A stretch of 64,000 nucleotides of DNA from Pseudomonas sp. SJZ079 (GCF_007993865.1 NZ_VIUH01000013.1:62001-126000); one strand, 5' to 3'. Positions 17,217-26,619 are shown, counted from the first letter of the stretch. The notes: generated by a model from the letters alone, not told the origin. Numbers and translations: made by a program.

Positions 17217-17900
17217 ATGAAGCGCTTTGTACTACTGGATACGGTTCAGATCCCCGAGGATCGTGGAGCACTTTGTCTGTTCGAGTACGGCGAGGACTTC
17301 GTGATCAAGATCGCGGGTGGCGACGGCGGTCAGTTGATGAATACGCGCATGCACGGCTCCGAAGATGCGCTGGCGGCGATTCCCTGCAAGAAGGTCGCGG
17401 GCCGGCCGGGTTCACGGGTGCTGATCGGTGGTCTGGGCATGGGCTTCACCCTGGCCTCGGCCCTGCAACATCTGGGCAAGGATGCCGAAGTGGTGGTGGC
17501 CGAACTGGTGCCGGGGGTGGTCGAGTGGAATCGTGGGCCGTTGGGCGCCAAGTCCGGCTATCCGCTGCTCGATCCGCGTACCCGGGTGCTGCAGGACGAT
17601 GTGGCCAAGCTGCTCAAGGCCGAAACCAGTGCCTATGACGCGATCATGCTGGATGTCGACAACGGCCCCGAAGGCCTGACCCAAAAGGGCAACAGCTGGC
17701 TGTACTCCGCCGAGGGGCTGCGCCACTGCCACCAGGCGCTACGGCCCAAGGGCATGCTGGCGGTGTGGTCGGCCAGCGCCGACCGCAAATTCGCCGACAA
17801 GGTGGCCAGGGCCGGTTTCAAGGTGGAGGAGGTGCAGGTCTACGCTCACGGCAACCGGGGCACGCGTCACACCATCTGGATTGCCGAGAAGCTTAAGTAG
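17217..17900 (+). CDS. Spermidine synthase-like SAM-fold protein
   Basis: A 227-residue protein with the class I methyltransferase/spermidine synthase fold: GGLGMGFTLAS as the nucleotide loop (around residue 71), then VVVAELVPGVVEWNR and DAIMLDVDNGPEGL. It lacks the full N-terminal beta domain of real spermidine synthases, so polyamine synthesis is doubtful. Proteins of this type are common orphan genes in Pseudomonas. No partner gene is visible. Confidence 0.75.
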   Translation: MKRFVLLDTVQIPEDRGALCLFEYGEDFVIKIAGGDGGQLMNTRMHGSEDALAAIPCKKVAGRPGSRVLIGGLGMGFTLASALQHLGKDAEVVVAELVPGVVEWNRGPLGAKSGYPLLDPRTRVLQDDVAKLLKAETSAYDAIMLDVDNGPEGLTQKGNSWLYSAEGLRHCHQALRPKGMLAVWSASADRKFADKVARAGFKVEEVQVYAHGNRGTRHTIWIAEKLK

Positions 17901-17916
17901 CTCGGCGCAGGAACAT

Positions 17917-17953
17917 AAAAGCCCGCTACCGGTGACCCGGTCGCGGGCTTTTT
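17917..17953. terminator. Bidirectional terminator
   Basis: AAAAGCCCGC (17917-17926) pairs with GCGGGCTTTT (17943-17952). A T-run exists on both strands, so it serves the plus-strand SAM-fold gene ending at 17900 and the minus-strand gene ending at 17969. Confidence 0.9.
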
Positions 17954-17968
17954 ACTGTGCAGTGCCAG

Positions 17969-19030
17969 CTAGCGGATTCTCAACTTGCCGATGCGGTCGT
18001 TGTCCAGGCTGCCGAAGTACAGGGAGTCGCCGACCGGCTTGACCGAGGTGACCATGCGCAGGTGGCTGCCACTGGTGTCGTGCAGGCTGCGGATGATCTC
18101 ACCCTGTTCATTGAGCGCGATGGCAAAACCGTAGGGCACGGCTTTGGGCCACAGCGCGCGCGGCAGTTTGGCCAGTTGCGCCTTCAGCCAGGGATGGCGA
18201 TGAAGGAAGTCGGCGTCGGCCTTGCGCGGCGACGGCAGGGCCACCCAGAAGGTGCCTGCCCGGTCGCCTTGCAGGTTGTCGGGCAGGCCCGGCAGGTTGT
18301 CGATGAACACATCGTGGGTGCCGGCTTTAGCGCCTTTCAGCCTATAGCGGGTGATGCGGTAGCGGTAGGTTTCGTTGACCAGGACGAAGTCTTCGTTGGC
18401 CGACAGCGCCACGCCGTTGGCGAAGTACAGGTCCTGGAGCAGTACCTTGGTGACGCCGGTGGCGGGATCGTAGCTGAGTAGACGGCCCCAGGGGCGGGCC
18501 TCGAGCAGGTCGAGCAGGTAGTCCGGTTGTTCGAAACGCTGGCTGGCGTCGCTGAAGTAGATGGTGCCGTCGCTGGCGATATCCAGGTCATTGGTGAAGC
18601 GCAAGGGTACGCCCTCGGCCTCGGTGGTCAGCACCTTGATCTGCCCTTGCGGGGTTATCGACAGCAGGCCCTTGTAGGCGTCGGCGACAATCAGATTGCC
18701 GGCGGCATCGAAGTCCATGCCCAGAGGGCGGCCCTGGGTGTCGGCGAAGGGTTCGACGCTGTCATCGGCCTCGATGCGCACGATGGTGCCGTCGTGCAGG
18801 CCGCTGTAGACCCGGCCCTGAGCATCCACGGCCGTGTCTTCGGGGCCATGTATCTGGCCTTTGCCGAGCAGTTGGGCCTTCATCAGCGTGTCGTTGGGCT
18901 CCAGTACCCCGGTCATGGCGGGCGCTGTCGGTGCCTCCCAGGCGAGTGGCTCGATCGGACTGGGGGTTATCGCCAGGTAGATGGCCAGGGCGGCGATCAT
19001 CAGGGCGAGCAGGCCAAGCAGTTTCTTCAT
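17969..19030 (-). CDS. SMP-30/strictosidine synthase-like beta-propeller lactonase
   Basis: A 353-residue protein with an N-terminal signal anchor (about 3-22) and a six-bladed propeller. Repeated blades include GPEDTAVDAQGRVYSG, GRPLGMDFDAAGNLIVAD and FTNDLDIASDGTIYFSDAS, and the family hallmark ending LPGLPDNLQ. Relatives (APMAP/strictosidine synthase-like) hydrolyse lactones or esters in the periplasm or membrane. Natural substrate unknown. It shares a bidirectional terminator with the preceding gene. Confidence 0.82.
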   Translation of the reverse strand: MKKLLGLLALMIAALAIYLAITPSPIEPLAWEAPTAPAMTGVLEPNDTLMKAQLLGKGQIHGPEDTAVDAQGRVYSGLHDGTIVRIEADDSVEPFADTQGRPLGMDFDAAGNLIVADAYKGLLSITPQGQIKVLTTEAEGVPLRFTNDLDIASDGTIYFSDASQRFEQPDYLLDLLEARPWGRLLSYDPATGVTKVLLQDLYFANGVALSANEDFVLVNETYRYRITRYRLKGAKAGTHDVFIDNLPGLPDNLQGDRAGTFWVALPSPRKADADFLHRHPWLKAQLAKLPRALWPKAVPYGFAIALNEQGEIIRSLHDTSGSHLRMVTSVKPVGDSLYFGSLDNDRIGKLRIR

Positions 19031-19124
19031 CCTTGTTATTCCTTGTGCTGAAGCGGACCGATTGGCGTCAGGTTACACAGTTAGTCGGCGTCTGTGAGGG
19101 CCAGAGACAGTGGCCGTACTCGAC

Positions 19125-20042
19125 TTATTCCAAAACGCTGGGCACCCGCGCCGGGTCGCCCAGGCATTCGGCCAGACGGTCGTACACCAGGCGAATGCGC
19201 GCGGGCACCGGGCCGCGTTGCGGCCGGTAGAGGAACAGCTCCCAGGGAGGCGGCCGCTGCTCGTCGAGTACGCTGCACAGTTGGCCGCTGCGAATCGCCG
19301 GCAACACCAGGTAGCTGGGCAGTTGACCGATGGCCAGCCCGGCCAGTACGGCGTCGAGTTCGGTCTCCTGATCGTCGGTGGTGAAACTGGGGTTAGCCGG
19401 TTGCAGGTGCCGGCCCTTGTCGAAGTACCAGGGCCAGGCACGGCCACTGCCACGGTCGACCAAGGCGCTGGTGGGCAAGTTGTGCAGGTCTTCGATGCTG
19501 GCGGGACTACCGGTTTTCGCCAGCAGTGCCGGGGTCGCCACCGTGAGCAGGGGAATTTTTGCGACCGCACGGGCGATGTAGCTGCGATCGCGGATAAAGC
19601 CGATGCGCACGCCCATGTCGATTTGCGCGTCCACCGCGTCGGTCATCAGGTCCGAGAGGCGCAGGTCGAATTCGATCTGCGGATAATTGGCGATCAACTC
19701 GCCGAGCAGCGGCAGGACGAAGCGCCTGCCGACCGCGTTGGGCGCGGTGATGCGTACGCGTCCGGCCAGCTCGGTGGCGGACGGTCGAGTATGGCGCTGG
19801 AACAATTGATCGAAGCTGCTCAGGGTTTGCCGCGCCTGGCTGGCCAGCTGTTCGCCGAACGCAGTGATCTGTACCTGACGGGTGCTGCGGTGAAACAGCA
19901 GCTCACCGAACAGGGCTTCCAGTTCCTTGATTGCCCGGGTCACGCTTTGTGGCGAGATTCCCAGGCGGCTGGCGGCCTCGCGAAAGTTGCCGGTTTCTGC
20001 AGCGACCGCGAAGATCCGCAGCATTTCCATCCGATTGAGCAC
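19125..20042 (-). CDS. LysR-family regulator, divergent from an SDR gene
   Basis: A 305-residue LysR protein: HTH (FAVAAETGNFREAASRLGIS, then QSVTRAIKELEALFGELLFHR) and an effector domain. GTG at 20042 is preferred because AGGAG lies seven bases upstream; an extension to 20108 would run through a palindrome that looks like its operator. It is divergent from a short-chain dehydrogenase, the usual LysR-target arrangement. Effector unknown. Confidence 0.88.
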   Translation of the reverse strand: MLNRMEMLRIFAVAAETGNFREAASRLGISPQSVTRAIKELEALFGELLFHRSTRQVQITAFGEQLASQARQTLSSFDQLFQRHTRPSATELAGRVRITAPNAVGRRFVLPLLGELIANYPQIEFDLRLSDLMTDAVDAQIDMGVRIGFIRDRSYIARAVAKIPLLTVATPALLAKTGSPASIEDLHNLPTSALVDRGSGRAWPWYFDKGRHLQPANPSFTTDDQETELDAVLAGLAIGQLPSYLVLPAIRSGQLCSVLDEQRPPPWELFLYRPQRGPVPARIRLVYDRLAECLGDPARVPSVLE

Positions 20043-20068
20043 GTTTTTGCTCCTGTGTGAGCGTGGAT

Positions 20069-20087
20069 AATTCCATATTATGGAATT
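20069..20087. promoter_or_regulatory. Operator-like palindrome between the LysR and SDR genes
   Basis: AATTCCATATTATGGAATT is a perfect nine-base dyad around one base. It lies 27 bases upstream of the LysR start and about 100 bases upstream of the SDR start, the expected place for a LysR site controlling both genes. The T-N11-A LysR core is contained in it. Confidence 0.65.
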
Positions 20088-20189
20088 TCGAAATCCTATC
20101 TCTTCCATTCAGCGGATGAACAGCACTGCGCATACTGACTGTCATGCAGGAATCTTCCTGCGTCTTCCCGCTAGGTTGAGGAGAACAGC

Positions 20190-20933
20190 ATGAGCAACAA
20201 CATTTCCGGAAAAGTCGTGGTCATCACCGGTGCCAGCAGCGGTCTGGGCGAAATCACCGCGCGTCATCTGGCCGCGCTGGGTGCCTCGGTGGTGCTTGGC
20301 GCACGGCGCAAGGAAAATCTCGACAGCATCGTCAGTGAAATCACCGCCAAGGGCGGTAAAGCCGTGGCCTTCACCACCGACGTCAGCGTGCCGGCGCAAG
20401 TCAATGCGCTGATCCAGGGGGCATTGGACAGCTTTGGGCGCATCGATGTGCTGGTCAACAACGCCGGGTTCATGGCCATTGCGCCGATGGCGCAGGGGCG
20501 CACCGACGAATGGGAGCGGATGATCGACATCAACATCAAGGGCGTGCTCTATGGCATCGCCGCCGCGTTGCCGCACATGCAGAAGCAGAACAGTGGGCAC
20601 ATCATCAATATCGCCTCGGTAGCCGGGATCAAGGTCTTCGCCCCGGGCGGCACCGTGTACAGCGGCACCAAGTACGCGGTGCGCGCGATCACCGAAGGGC
20701 TGCGCATGGAAGTGGGCGGTAACATCCGCACCACCATCATCTCCCCCGGTGCGGTGGATTCCGAACTCAAGCACGGCAGCTCCGATGAGGCTTCGAGCAA
20801 GGCGGTCAAGGACTTCTACCAGCAGGCCATTCCATCCGACTCGGTCGCCCGCGCCATCGCCTATGCCATCGAACAGCCGGCCGAGGTGGAAATCAACGAA
20901 GTGGTGCTGCGCCCGACCATGCAGGATTTCTGA
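20190..20933 (+). CDS. Short-chain dehydrogenase/reductase
   Basis: A 247-residue classical SDR with TGASSGLG (13-20) for NAD(P), NNAG (90-93), catalytic S143, and Y157/K161 in YSGTK. The Arg-Arg after the second strand (GARRKE) suggests NADP preference. GAGGAG precedes the ATG. Related proteins are annotated as general NADP oxidoreductases (YdfG-like); the substrate is unknown. It is probably controlled by the divergent LysR gene through the palindrome at 20069-20087. Confidence 0.9.
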   Translation: MSNNISGKVVVITGASSGLGEITARHLAALGASVVLGARRKENLDSIVSEITAKGGKAVAFTTDVSVPAQVNALIQGALDSFGRIDVLVNNAGFMAIAPMAQGRTDEWERMIDINIKGVLYGIAAALPHMQKQNSGHIINIASVAGIKVFAPGGTVYSGTKYAVRAITEGLRMEVGGNIRTTIISPGAVDSELKHGSSDEASSKAVKDFYQQAIPSDSVARAIAYAIEQPAEVEINEVVLRPTMQDF

Positions 20934-21004
20934 TCGGGGACTCAATGCCCCGGTAACGGGCGAGGGCGATATATACTGCGCGGCATTCTAGATGGGAGCG
21001 CCGC

Positions 21005-22138
21005 GTGGCTATTGATATTCGTTGGATCCGTGACGACGCCAGCCTGGCGCAACACTGCGCCGACTGGCAGTGTCTGCCGTTCGTCGCCGTCGACACCGAG
21101 TTCATGCGGGTCGACACCTTTTATCCAATCGCCGGCCTGTTGCAGGTCAGCGAAGGCGAGCGGGCCTACCTGATCGACCCGCTGCTGATCGAAGACTGGG
21201 CGCCGTTCTCGGCACTACTGCATAACCCGGCGGTGGTCAAGGTGCTGCACGCCTGCAGCGAGGACCTGGAAGTCTTCCTGCGCCTGACCGATAGCCTGCC
21301 GGCCCCTCTGTTCGATACGCAACTGGCTGCCGCCTACCTCAATCTCGGTTTCTCCATGGGCTATTCGCGCCTGGTGCAGACCGTGCTGAACATCGAGCTG
21401 CCGAAGGGCGAGACCCGCTCCGACTGGCTGCAGCGCCCGCTGTCCGAGACGCAGATCAGCTACGCGGCCGAGGATGTGCTGCACCTGGCAGAGGTGTACG
21501 CGGCGCTGCAGGCGCAGCTGTCGCCGGAGAAGAACGCCTGGGTGCTGGAGGACGGCGCAGAACTGGTGCTCAACCTGCGCCGTGAAGTTGACCCCAACGA
21601 GGTGTACCGCGAGGCCAAGCTGGCCTGGAAACTGTCCCGTGCGCAACTGGCGGTGCTGCGCGAACTCTGCGCCTGGCGCGAACGCGAGGCGCGGGCGCGC
21701 AACCAGCCGCGCAACCGGGTGATCCGCGAACATTCGCTGTGGCCGATCGCGCGTAACCAGCCGGACAACCTGGTCGCGCTGGCGCGCATCGATGACATGC
21801 ACCCGAAAACCATACGCCGCGACGGTGAAACCCTGCTCAAGTTGATCAAGGACGCCGCCGCCACGCCAGCGGCCGAATGGCCCGAGGCGTTGCCCGAGCC
21901 GCTACCGCTGGAAGCCTCGACGCTGCTGAAAAAACTGCGTGCGATCGGTCAGCGCGAAGGCGAGCGCTTGAACATTGCGCCGGAAATCATGCTGCGCAAG
22001 AAAACCCTCGAAGCTCTGCTGAAAAGCGGCTACCCCCATGGTCCCTACCAGCTGCCGGACTCTCTGCGCGGCTGGCGTCGTGAATTGATGGGCCAGGCGC
22101 TGCTCGATTGCCTGGCCAGTGAAGGAGAATCCGCGTGA
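21005..22138 (+). CDS. rnd: Ribonuclease D
   Basis: A 377-residue 3'-5' exoribonuclease. The DEDD nuclease motifs are visible: VAVDTEF (D30, E32), the middle motif in [10 protein letters not shown] and the final YAAEDVLHL, followed by an HRDC domain (about 210-290). It trims tRNA and other stable RNA 3' ends. The start is GTG with GGGAG seven bases upstream. Its stop overlaps the start of ycgL (GTGA), a common gamma-proteobacterial arrangement. Confidence 0.93.
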   Translation: MAIDIRWIRDDASLAQHCADWQCLPFVAVDTEFMRVDTFYPIAGLLQVSEGERAYLIDPLLIEDWAPFSALLHNPAVVKVLHACSEDLEVFLRLTDSLPAPLFDTQLAAAYLNLGFSMGYSRLVQTVLNIELPKGETRSDWLQRPLSETQISYAAEDVLHLAEVYAALQAQLSPEKNAWVLEDGAELVLNLRREVDPNEVYREAKLAWKLSRAQLAVLRELCAWREREARARNQPRNRVIREHSLWPIARNQPDNLVALARIDDMHPKTIRRDGETLLKLIKDAAATPAAEWPEALPEPLPLEASTLLKKLRAIGQREGERLNIAPEIMLRKKTLEALLKSGYPHGPYQLPDSLRGWRRELMGQALLDCLASEGESA

Positions 22139-22428
22139 AACGCATCTGTTCCATCTACAAGAGCCCACGCAAGAACGAGATGTACCTCTACGTGCTGAAA
22201 AGCGATGCGCTCAAGCGTGTGCCAGAAACCTTGCTGGCGGCGTTCGGCCAGCCGATCCATACCTTCGATATGGTGCTCAGCCCCGAGCGCAAGCTGGCGC
22301 GCGAGGATATTCAGCAGGTGCTGGAGAACCTAGACGGGCAGGGTTATCACCTGCAGATGCCGCCGCCGGAAGATGAATACATCGAGCATCTGCCGGACGA
22401 ATTGCTGCGCCGCAACGATCCGGTCTGA
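22135..22428 (+). CDS. ycgL: YcgL-domain protein
   Basis: A 97-residue protein of the YcgL family, starting [20 protein letters not shown]. The GTG start overlaps the rnd stop, so translation is probably coupled. The family is conserved in gamma-proteobacteria with a small alpha/beta fold; its function is unknown, but linkage to rnd suggests RNA metabolism. Confidence 0.9.
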   Translation: MKRICSIYKSPRKNEMYLYVLKSDALKRVPETLLAAFGQPIHTFDMVLSPERKLAREDIQQVLENLDGQGYHLQMPPPEDEYIEHLPDELLRRNDPV

Positions 22429-22456
22429 CCGCTCATCGTTCATGGGGGAGAGCCGC

Positions 22457-23389
22457 ATGCGCCTGTTGATCGCCGAGACCGAGCATGCTCGCTACGCCGA
22501 GTTGCTGCGTCAGGCGGCGCCTGAGCTAGAGCTGTACGGCAGTGCCGATCCCGCCGAGCTGGCGCATTGGGCCGGTAGCTGTCCCGTGTGGCTGGGTGAG
22601 CCGGATCGACTCGCCGAGGTGCTGCGCCTGGGCCACAAGCCGCAGTGGCTGCAGTCGACCTGGGCCGGGATCACCCCCTTGTTGGCCGCGGACCTGCCGC
22701 AGGATTACCGGCTGACCCGCGCGGTGGGCATCTTCGGTCAGGTGATGGCCGAGTATGTACTGGCTCACCTGTTGGCCCATGAGCGTCAGCTGTTCGCTCG
22801 CGCCGCCGCGCAGGCCGAGCAGCGTTGGGACAACCGCCTGCCGCACAGCCTGGCCGGGCGCCGCGCGCTAATTGTCGGTGCAGGTGAGATCGGCCTGAGC
22901 GTGGCGCAGTTCCTCGCGCCGTTCGGACTGGAACTGACTGGCGTGGCCAGTCAGGCGCGGAGCCTGGCACCGTTCGCCGAGGTGGTCGGGTTGGCGGATT
23001 TGCCCCGCGTGGCCGCCGAGGCCGACTACCTGATCAACCTGCTGCCGGACACCCCGGCCACCTGGGGCATCTACGACGCGGCACTGTTCGCGCAACTCAA
23101 GCCCAGTGCACTGTTTATCAATGCCGGGCGTGGAGTGGCGGTGGTCGATGCCGCGCTGGTCAATGCGTTGGAGCTGGGCCAGTTGGCCGGCGCGGTGATC
23201 GACGTCTGTCGCCAGGAGCCGTTGCCGACAGGCCATCCGTTCTGGAGCGCGCCGCGCCTGCTGCTGACCGGGCACAGCTCCGCGCCAACCCAGCCGCGAT
23301 TGATGGCACAGCTGTTTCTCGACAATCTGGCGCGTTATCGCAGTGGCACCGAGTTGCAGGGCTTGGTGAATTTCGCCCGCGGTTACTGA
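22457..23389 (+). CDS. D-2-hydroxyacid dehydrogenase (glyoxylate/hydroxypyruvate reductase-like)
   Basis: A 310-residue NAD(P)-binding dehydrogenase. The Rossmann loop is GAGEIG (around residue 141). Later elements are INLLPDTPATWGIY, INAGRGVAVVD and the C-terminal catalytic region ending with TGHSSAP, where the His of the D-2-hydroxyacid family is kept. It resembles GhrA. GGGGGAG sits six bases before ATG 22457. It follows ycgL by 28 bases and may be cotranscribed. Confidence 0.87.
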   Translation: MRLLIAETEHARYAELLRQAAPELELYGSADPAELAHWAGSCPVWLGEPDRLAEVLRLGHKPQWLQSTWAGITPLLAADLPQDYRLTRAVGIFGQVMAEYVLAHLLAHERQLFARAAAQAEQRWDNRLPHSLAGRRALIVGAGEIGLSVAQFLAPFGLELTGVASQARSLAPFAEVVGLADLPRVAAEADYLINLLPDTPATWGIYDAALFAQLKPSALFINAGRGVAVVDAALVNALELGQLAGAVIDVCRQEPLPTGHPFWSAPRLLLTGHSSAPTQPRLMAQLFLDNLARYRSGTELQGLVNFARGY

Positions 23390-23400
23390 GCGGCAGATAA

Positions 23401-23479
23401 GTAGCCCGGATGAAATCCGGGAGGCGTCCCTCGCCCACCACTCACCGATTAACGGTTTCCCGGATTGCATCCGGGCTAC
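23401..23479. repeat. Dispersed GTAGCCCGG inverted-repeat element, intact copy
   Basis: The left arm 23401-23421 (starting GTAGCCCGGAT) and right arm 23459-23479 (ending CCGGGCTAC) are near-perfect inverted copies around a 37-base centre. The left arm is identical over 21 bases to 11378-11398. The form is that of REP-type elements found in many Pseudomonas genomes. Confidence 0.8.
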
Positions 23480-23603
23480 GGGGCTTGGCAGCCTGTGGCG
23501 ACAGGCGGTTTGACCCGCTTGCCGTTCGGCATTGCGGCCTTGGCCCGGGACAGGCGCCGCGCTAGACTGCCGGCCTTTTCGCCCGTCACTCGTACCCTTC
23601 GCC

Positions 23604-24053
23604 ATGGCCGCCAAAGTCGAACCCTTCTGGAAACGCAAAACCCTCGAACAACTCGATCAGGACGAGTGGGAGTCGTTGTGCGATGGCTGCGGCCTGTGTT
23701 GCCTGCAAAAGCTCGAAGACGAGGACGACGGCAGCGTCTATTACACGCGCATCGCCTGCAAGTTGCTCGATCTGAACAGTTGTCGCTGCAGCGACTACGC
23801 CAACCGTAGCCAATTCGTTGCCGATTGCATCCAGCTCACGCCAGCCCAGGCCGACCAGTTCCAGTGGCTGCCGCCGACCTGCGGTTACCGCCTGGTCAGC
23901 GAAGGCAAGGACTTGCCGCTCTGGCACCACCTGGTGTGCGGTGACCCGGAGGCGGTGCACCTCGAGCGTATTTCCCAGTCCGGACGCATGCTCAGTGAGA
24001 ACAGCGTGGCCGAGGATGACTGGGAGGATTACCTGATTTTCCGCTCCGGTTGA
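23604..24053 (+). CDS. ycgN: YcgN-family cysteine-cluster protein
   Basis: A 149-residue member of the YcgN/YkgJ family. The metal or Fe-S binding motif CDGCGLCC is at about residues 27-34, with further Cys in [26 protein letters not shown] and VCGD. Family function is unknown. ATG 23604 begins the conserved MAAKVEPFW; upstream in-frame sequence belongs to the repeat-flanking region. It follows rnd-ycgL as in other Pseudomonas. Confidence 0.9.
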   Translation: MAAKVEPFWKRKTLEQLDQDEWESLCDGCGLCCLQKLEDEDDGSVYYTRIACKLLDLNSCRCSDYANRSQFVADCIQLTPAQADQFQWLPPTCGYRLVSEGKDLPLWHHLVCGDPEAVHLERISQSGRMLSENSVAEDDWEDYLIFRSG

Positions 24054-24137
24054 CGACTGTTCCTGCGGGCATGGAATTGTCTGGCCTATGCTCGGTCTAT
24101 GCCTGACCTAAACCGCTCCGCCAAGGAAGTGCCTGCC

Positions 24138-25364
24138 ATGTCGATTCACCGCAGCTTGTTGTCAGTCGTGTTGTTGAGCCTGAGCGCGTCGTTGTGGGCA
24201 GCCACAAAAGTTGATCTGGATTATCGGGTGCGTTTCTTGCCAGAGAGCGACCAGGCCGAAGTCAGCCTGACGCTGGAGAGGGGCGAGCAGGTTGTTAGCC
24301 TGGATTTCGACCTGGGCGATAAGGGCTACTACAGCGACTTCAGTGGCGACGGTCAATGGACTCAGGACACTCCCGAACGAGGCCTGTGGCAGCCGGCGAA
24401 GGGCAAGGCGACGCTGACTTACCGGGTGCGTGTCAGCCATCCACGGGGCGATCAGCGTTTCGATGCGCGCATGACTGAGGATTGGGCCCTGATTCGCGGT
24501 GACGATCTGGTACCCAGCGCCAAGTTGCGCCAGCAAGAGAAGACCGAACTGGTCGCGCGCTTGCAGTTCGAACTGCCGAAAGGCTGGCGTGGCGTTGAAA
24601 CCGGTTGGCCGCGGATCGGTACGAACAAGTTTCGTATCGACAATCCATTGCGTAAGTTCGACCGCCCAACCGGCTGGATAGTCGCCGGCAAGATTGGCAC
24701 GCGCCGGGCCCGGCTCGGCGAGACCGACGTGACCATCGCCGCGCCAGTGGGTGAGGGCATGCGCCGCATGGACGTACTCACGCTGCTGACCTTCGTCTGG
24801 CCGGAAGCGCAGGCGGTGTTCCCGCGCGATCCAGACAAGCTGCTGATCGTCGGGGCTGGTGATCCGATGTGGCGCGGCGGCCTGTCGGCGCCCAATTCCT
24901 ATTTCATGCACGCCGATCGTCCGCTGGTCAGCGAGAACGGTACCAGCTCCCTGGTGCATGAACTGGTCCACGTATTCAGTCACATTCAGGGCACCGACAA
25001 GAGCGACTGGATCAGCGAAGGGCTGGCCGAGTACTACGCCATCGAGCTGATGCGTCGCGCCGGTGGCATGAGCGAAGACCGCTACCAGAAGGTGCGCGAG
25101 CAGCTGATCAAGTGGAGCCGCCCGGTGAAATCCCTGCGTAGCGCGCACTCCAGCGGTCCGATCACCGCCCGTGCGGTGTTGCTGATGCAGGAGCTGGATC
25201 GTGAGATTCGTCAGGCGACCAAAGACAGCCAAGCTCGCTCGCTGGACGATGTAACCCGTGGTTTGATGCGCTTGGACAGGGTCAGCACCAAGGACTTCAT
25301 TGAGATTACCGAGAACGTCATGGCGGGCCCTTCCAAGGTGCTGGATACGCGGCTGCTGCGTTAA
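24138..25364 (+). CDS. Secreted M61-like zinc metallopeptidase (gluzincin)
   Basis: A 408-residue exported protein: signal peptide about 1-21 (ending SLWA), an N-terminal beta-rich domain, then a peptidase domain with HELVH (274-278) and the second-helix motif WISEG (291-295), the HEXXH plus Glu layout of gluzincins. Aromatic AEYYA follows, as in M61/M1-type enzymes. Cleavage of N-terminal or glycine-containing peptides in the periplasm is the family expectation; the substrate is unknown. AAGGAAGT precedes ATG 24138. Confidence 0.75.
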   Translation: MSIHRSLLSVVLLSLSASLWAATKVDLDYRVRFLPESDQAEVSLTLERGEQVVSLDFDLGDKGYYSDFSGDGQWTQDTPERGLWQPAKGKATLTYRVRVSHPRGDQRFDARMTEDWALIRGDDLVPSAKLRQQEKTELVARLQFELPKGWRGVETGWPRIGTNKFRIDNPLRKFDRPTGWIVAGKIGTRRARLGETDVTIAAPVGEGMRRMDVLTLLTFVWPEAQAVFPRDPDKLLIVGAGDPMWRGGLSAPNSYFMHADRPLVSENGTSSLVHELVHVFSHIQGTDKSDWISEGLAEYYAIELMRRAGGMSEDRYQKVREQLIKWSRPVKSLRSAHSSGPITARAVLLMQELDREIRQATKDSQARSLDDVTRGLMRLDRVSTKDFIEITENVMAGPSKVLDTRLLR

Positions 25365-25499
25365 CCCGGCGCAGGTCTGGCCGCTATCGGCTGAAGCGTC
25401 AAGGCTGGGTCACGCCCCATCGGCCACTAGGCTCATGTGGGGTTGGCGCGCACTCCGCTATCCTATGAATAGCGCGTTCATCGACTGGGAGGCCGAGCC

Positions 25500-25778
25500 A
25501 TGAGCCACAAACACCGGAGTCTCCTGTACTCGATTTTCCAGGATCCGCTGCACAGCAATATCCACTGGCGTGAGGTCGAGTCGCTGTTGCATCACCTCGG
25601 CGCCACGGTCGAGCCGATCCTGGGGGCTCGCTTTCGGGTGGTGTTGAATCAGTACGAGTTCTTTCTGCATCATCCGCACCACAGCAACGAGTGCAGCAAG
25701 CAGGAAATCAAACACCTGCGCGAATGCCTGGCCATCGCAGGAATGACGCCGTCGGGCTATGACGAGAAGTTTGGCTGA
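25500..25778 (+). CDS. Lone HicA-like small protein
   Basis: A 92-residue protein that resembles the HicA mRNA-interferase fold: WREVESLLHHLGATVEPILGAR, then a beta strand with FRVVLN and FFLHHPH where HicA toxins carry the catalytic His region, and a terminal helix. GGGAGG lies just before the ATG. HicA is normally next to HicB, but neither neighbour looks like HicB. It may be a domesticated, non-toxic relative. Confidence 0.65.
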   Translation: MSHKHRSLLYSIFQDPLHSNIHWREVESLLHHLGATVEPILGARFRVVLNQYEFFLHHPHHSNECSKQEIKHLRECLAIAGMTPSGYDEKFG

Positions 25779-25846
25779 GCGAGACAACCCGCAGTCTGAA
25801 CGCCACAGCATGCTTGGGCTGCATCGATGCGGAATGAACAAGGCGC

Positions 25847-26053
25847 ATGGCACGTTGGTTGATGCTCACAGGCGCGGCGCTGTTGCTGCTGGGTCTAACG
25901 TTGCACTTTGCGCCCTGGCTGCTGCACTGGTTCGGCCGCTTACCCGGCGACCTCCGGATAGCGTCCGCGCGTGGCAAGGTATTCATTCCACTGACATCGA
26001 TGCTGATTGTCAGCATTGTCGTCACGCTGCTGATCAACCTGCTCAGGCGTTGA
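25847..26053 (+). CDS. DUF2905-family small membrane protein
   Basis: A 68-residue protein with two hydrophobic helices around the conserved GRLPGDLRI segment and the FIPLTSMLIVS motif, diagnostic of DUF2905. Function is unknown. AAGG is close to the ATG. It is probably a single small gene between the HicA-like gene and the convergent TrmH-family gene. Confidence 0.8.
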   Translation: MARWLMLTGAALLLLGLTLHFAPWLLHWFGRLPGDLRIASARGKVFIPLTSMLIVSIVVTLLINLLRR

Positions 26054-26141
26054 CCCGGAGCCGGCTGCACAACCTCGGCTTTCTGCCAACCTATTGCAAT
26101 GTCACTAGTCGCAGCTGCAGCCGCAGTCTCAACCCGACAGG

Positions 26142-26612
26142 CTACTTGAACTTGGGTCCTGACTTGGTGTTGTTGCCCTTGGCCAGGCGGTCATAGAGCA
26201 CCACGTTGACCGTGGCAGCGAGGTTCATGCTGCCCTGGGTCGGCACGTACACCACGTCTTCGCACCAGTCGCGGATGCTCTTGTCCAGGGAACCGTCTTC
26301 CGGGCCGAAGAAATAGATGGCCCGATCCGGGTGGGTGTATTCCGGCAGTGGCCGCGCGCCCTCGACCAGCTCTACCGCGACCGGGGTGCAACCCAGGGGA
26401 ATGATGCTTTGCAGGTCGTCGATGGCGATCAGCGGAATATCCAGGTGGACCCTTTTAGTGTCGGTGACGAAGTCCTTGGCACGGGCATAGCGCGTACCGC
26501 TGTAGAACACCGAGTTGACGCCATAGCAGCCGGCGGCGCGCATCACCGAACCGACGTTTTCCGGTGACTTGGGGTTGGACAGGCCAATGCAGCAGTATCG
26601 TTTCTTCGCCAC
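26142..26612 (-). CDS. TrmH/SpoU-family RNA 2'-O-methyltransferase
   Basis: A 156-residue SPOUT methyltransferase. The knot motifs are visible: GLSNPKSPENVGSVMRAAGC (motif 1), YFFGPEDGSLD (motif 2) and PTQGSMNLAATVNVVLYDR (motif 3). Minimal-size members modify tRNA or rRNA ribose; the target here is not evident. The start codon is GTG at 26612. Its AAAGGG ribosome site lies inside a hairpin (26620-26637), and a perfect TATAAT lies at 26641-26646. Confidence 0.88.
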   Translation of the reverse strand: MAKKRYCCIGLSNPKSPENVGSVMRAAGCYGVNSVFYSGTRYARAKDFVTDTKRVHLDIPLIAIDDLQSIIPLGCTPVAVELVEGARPLPEYTHPDRAIYFFGPEDGSLDKSIRDWCEDVVYVPTQGSMNLAATVNVVLYDRLAKGNNTKSGPKFK

Positions 26613-26619
26613 GGAATGG

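Noticed and set aside
25364..26141. A HicB antitoxin next to the HicA-like gene
   Set aside because: The upstream gap holds no frame and the downstream gene is a DUF2905 membrane protein.
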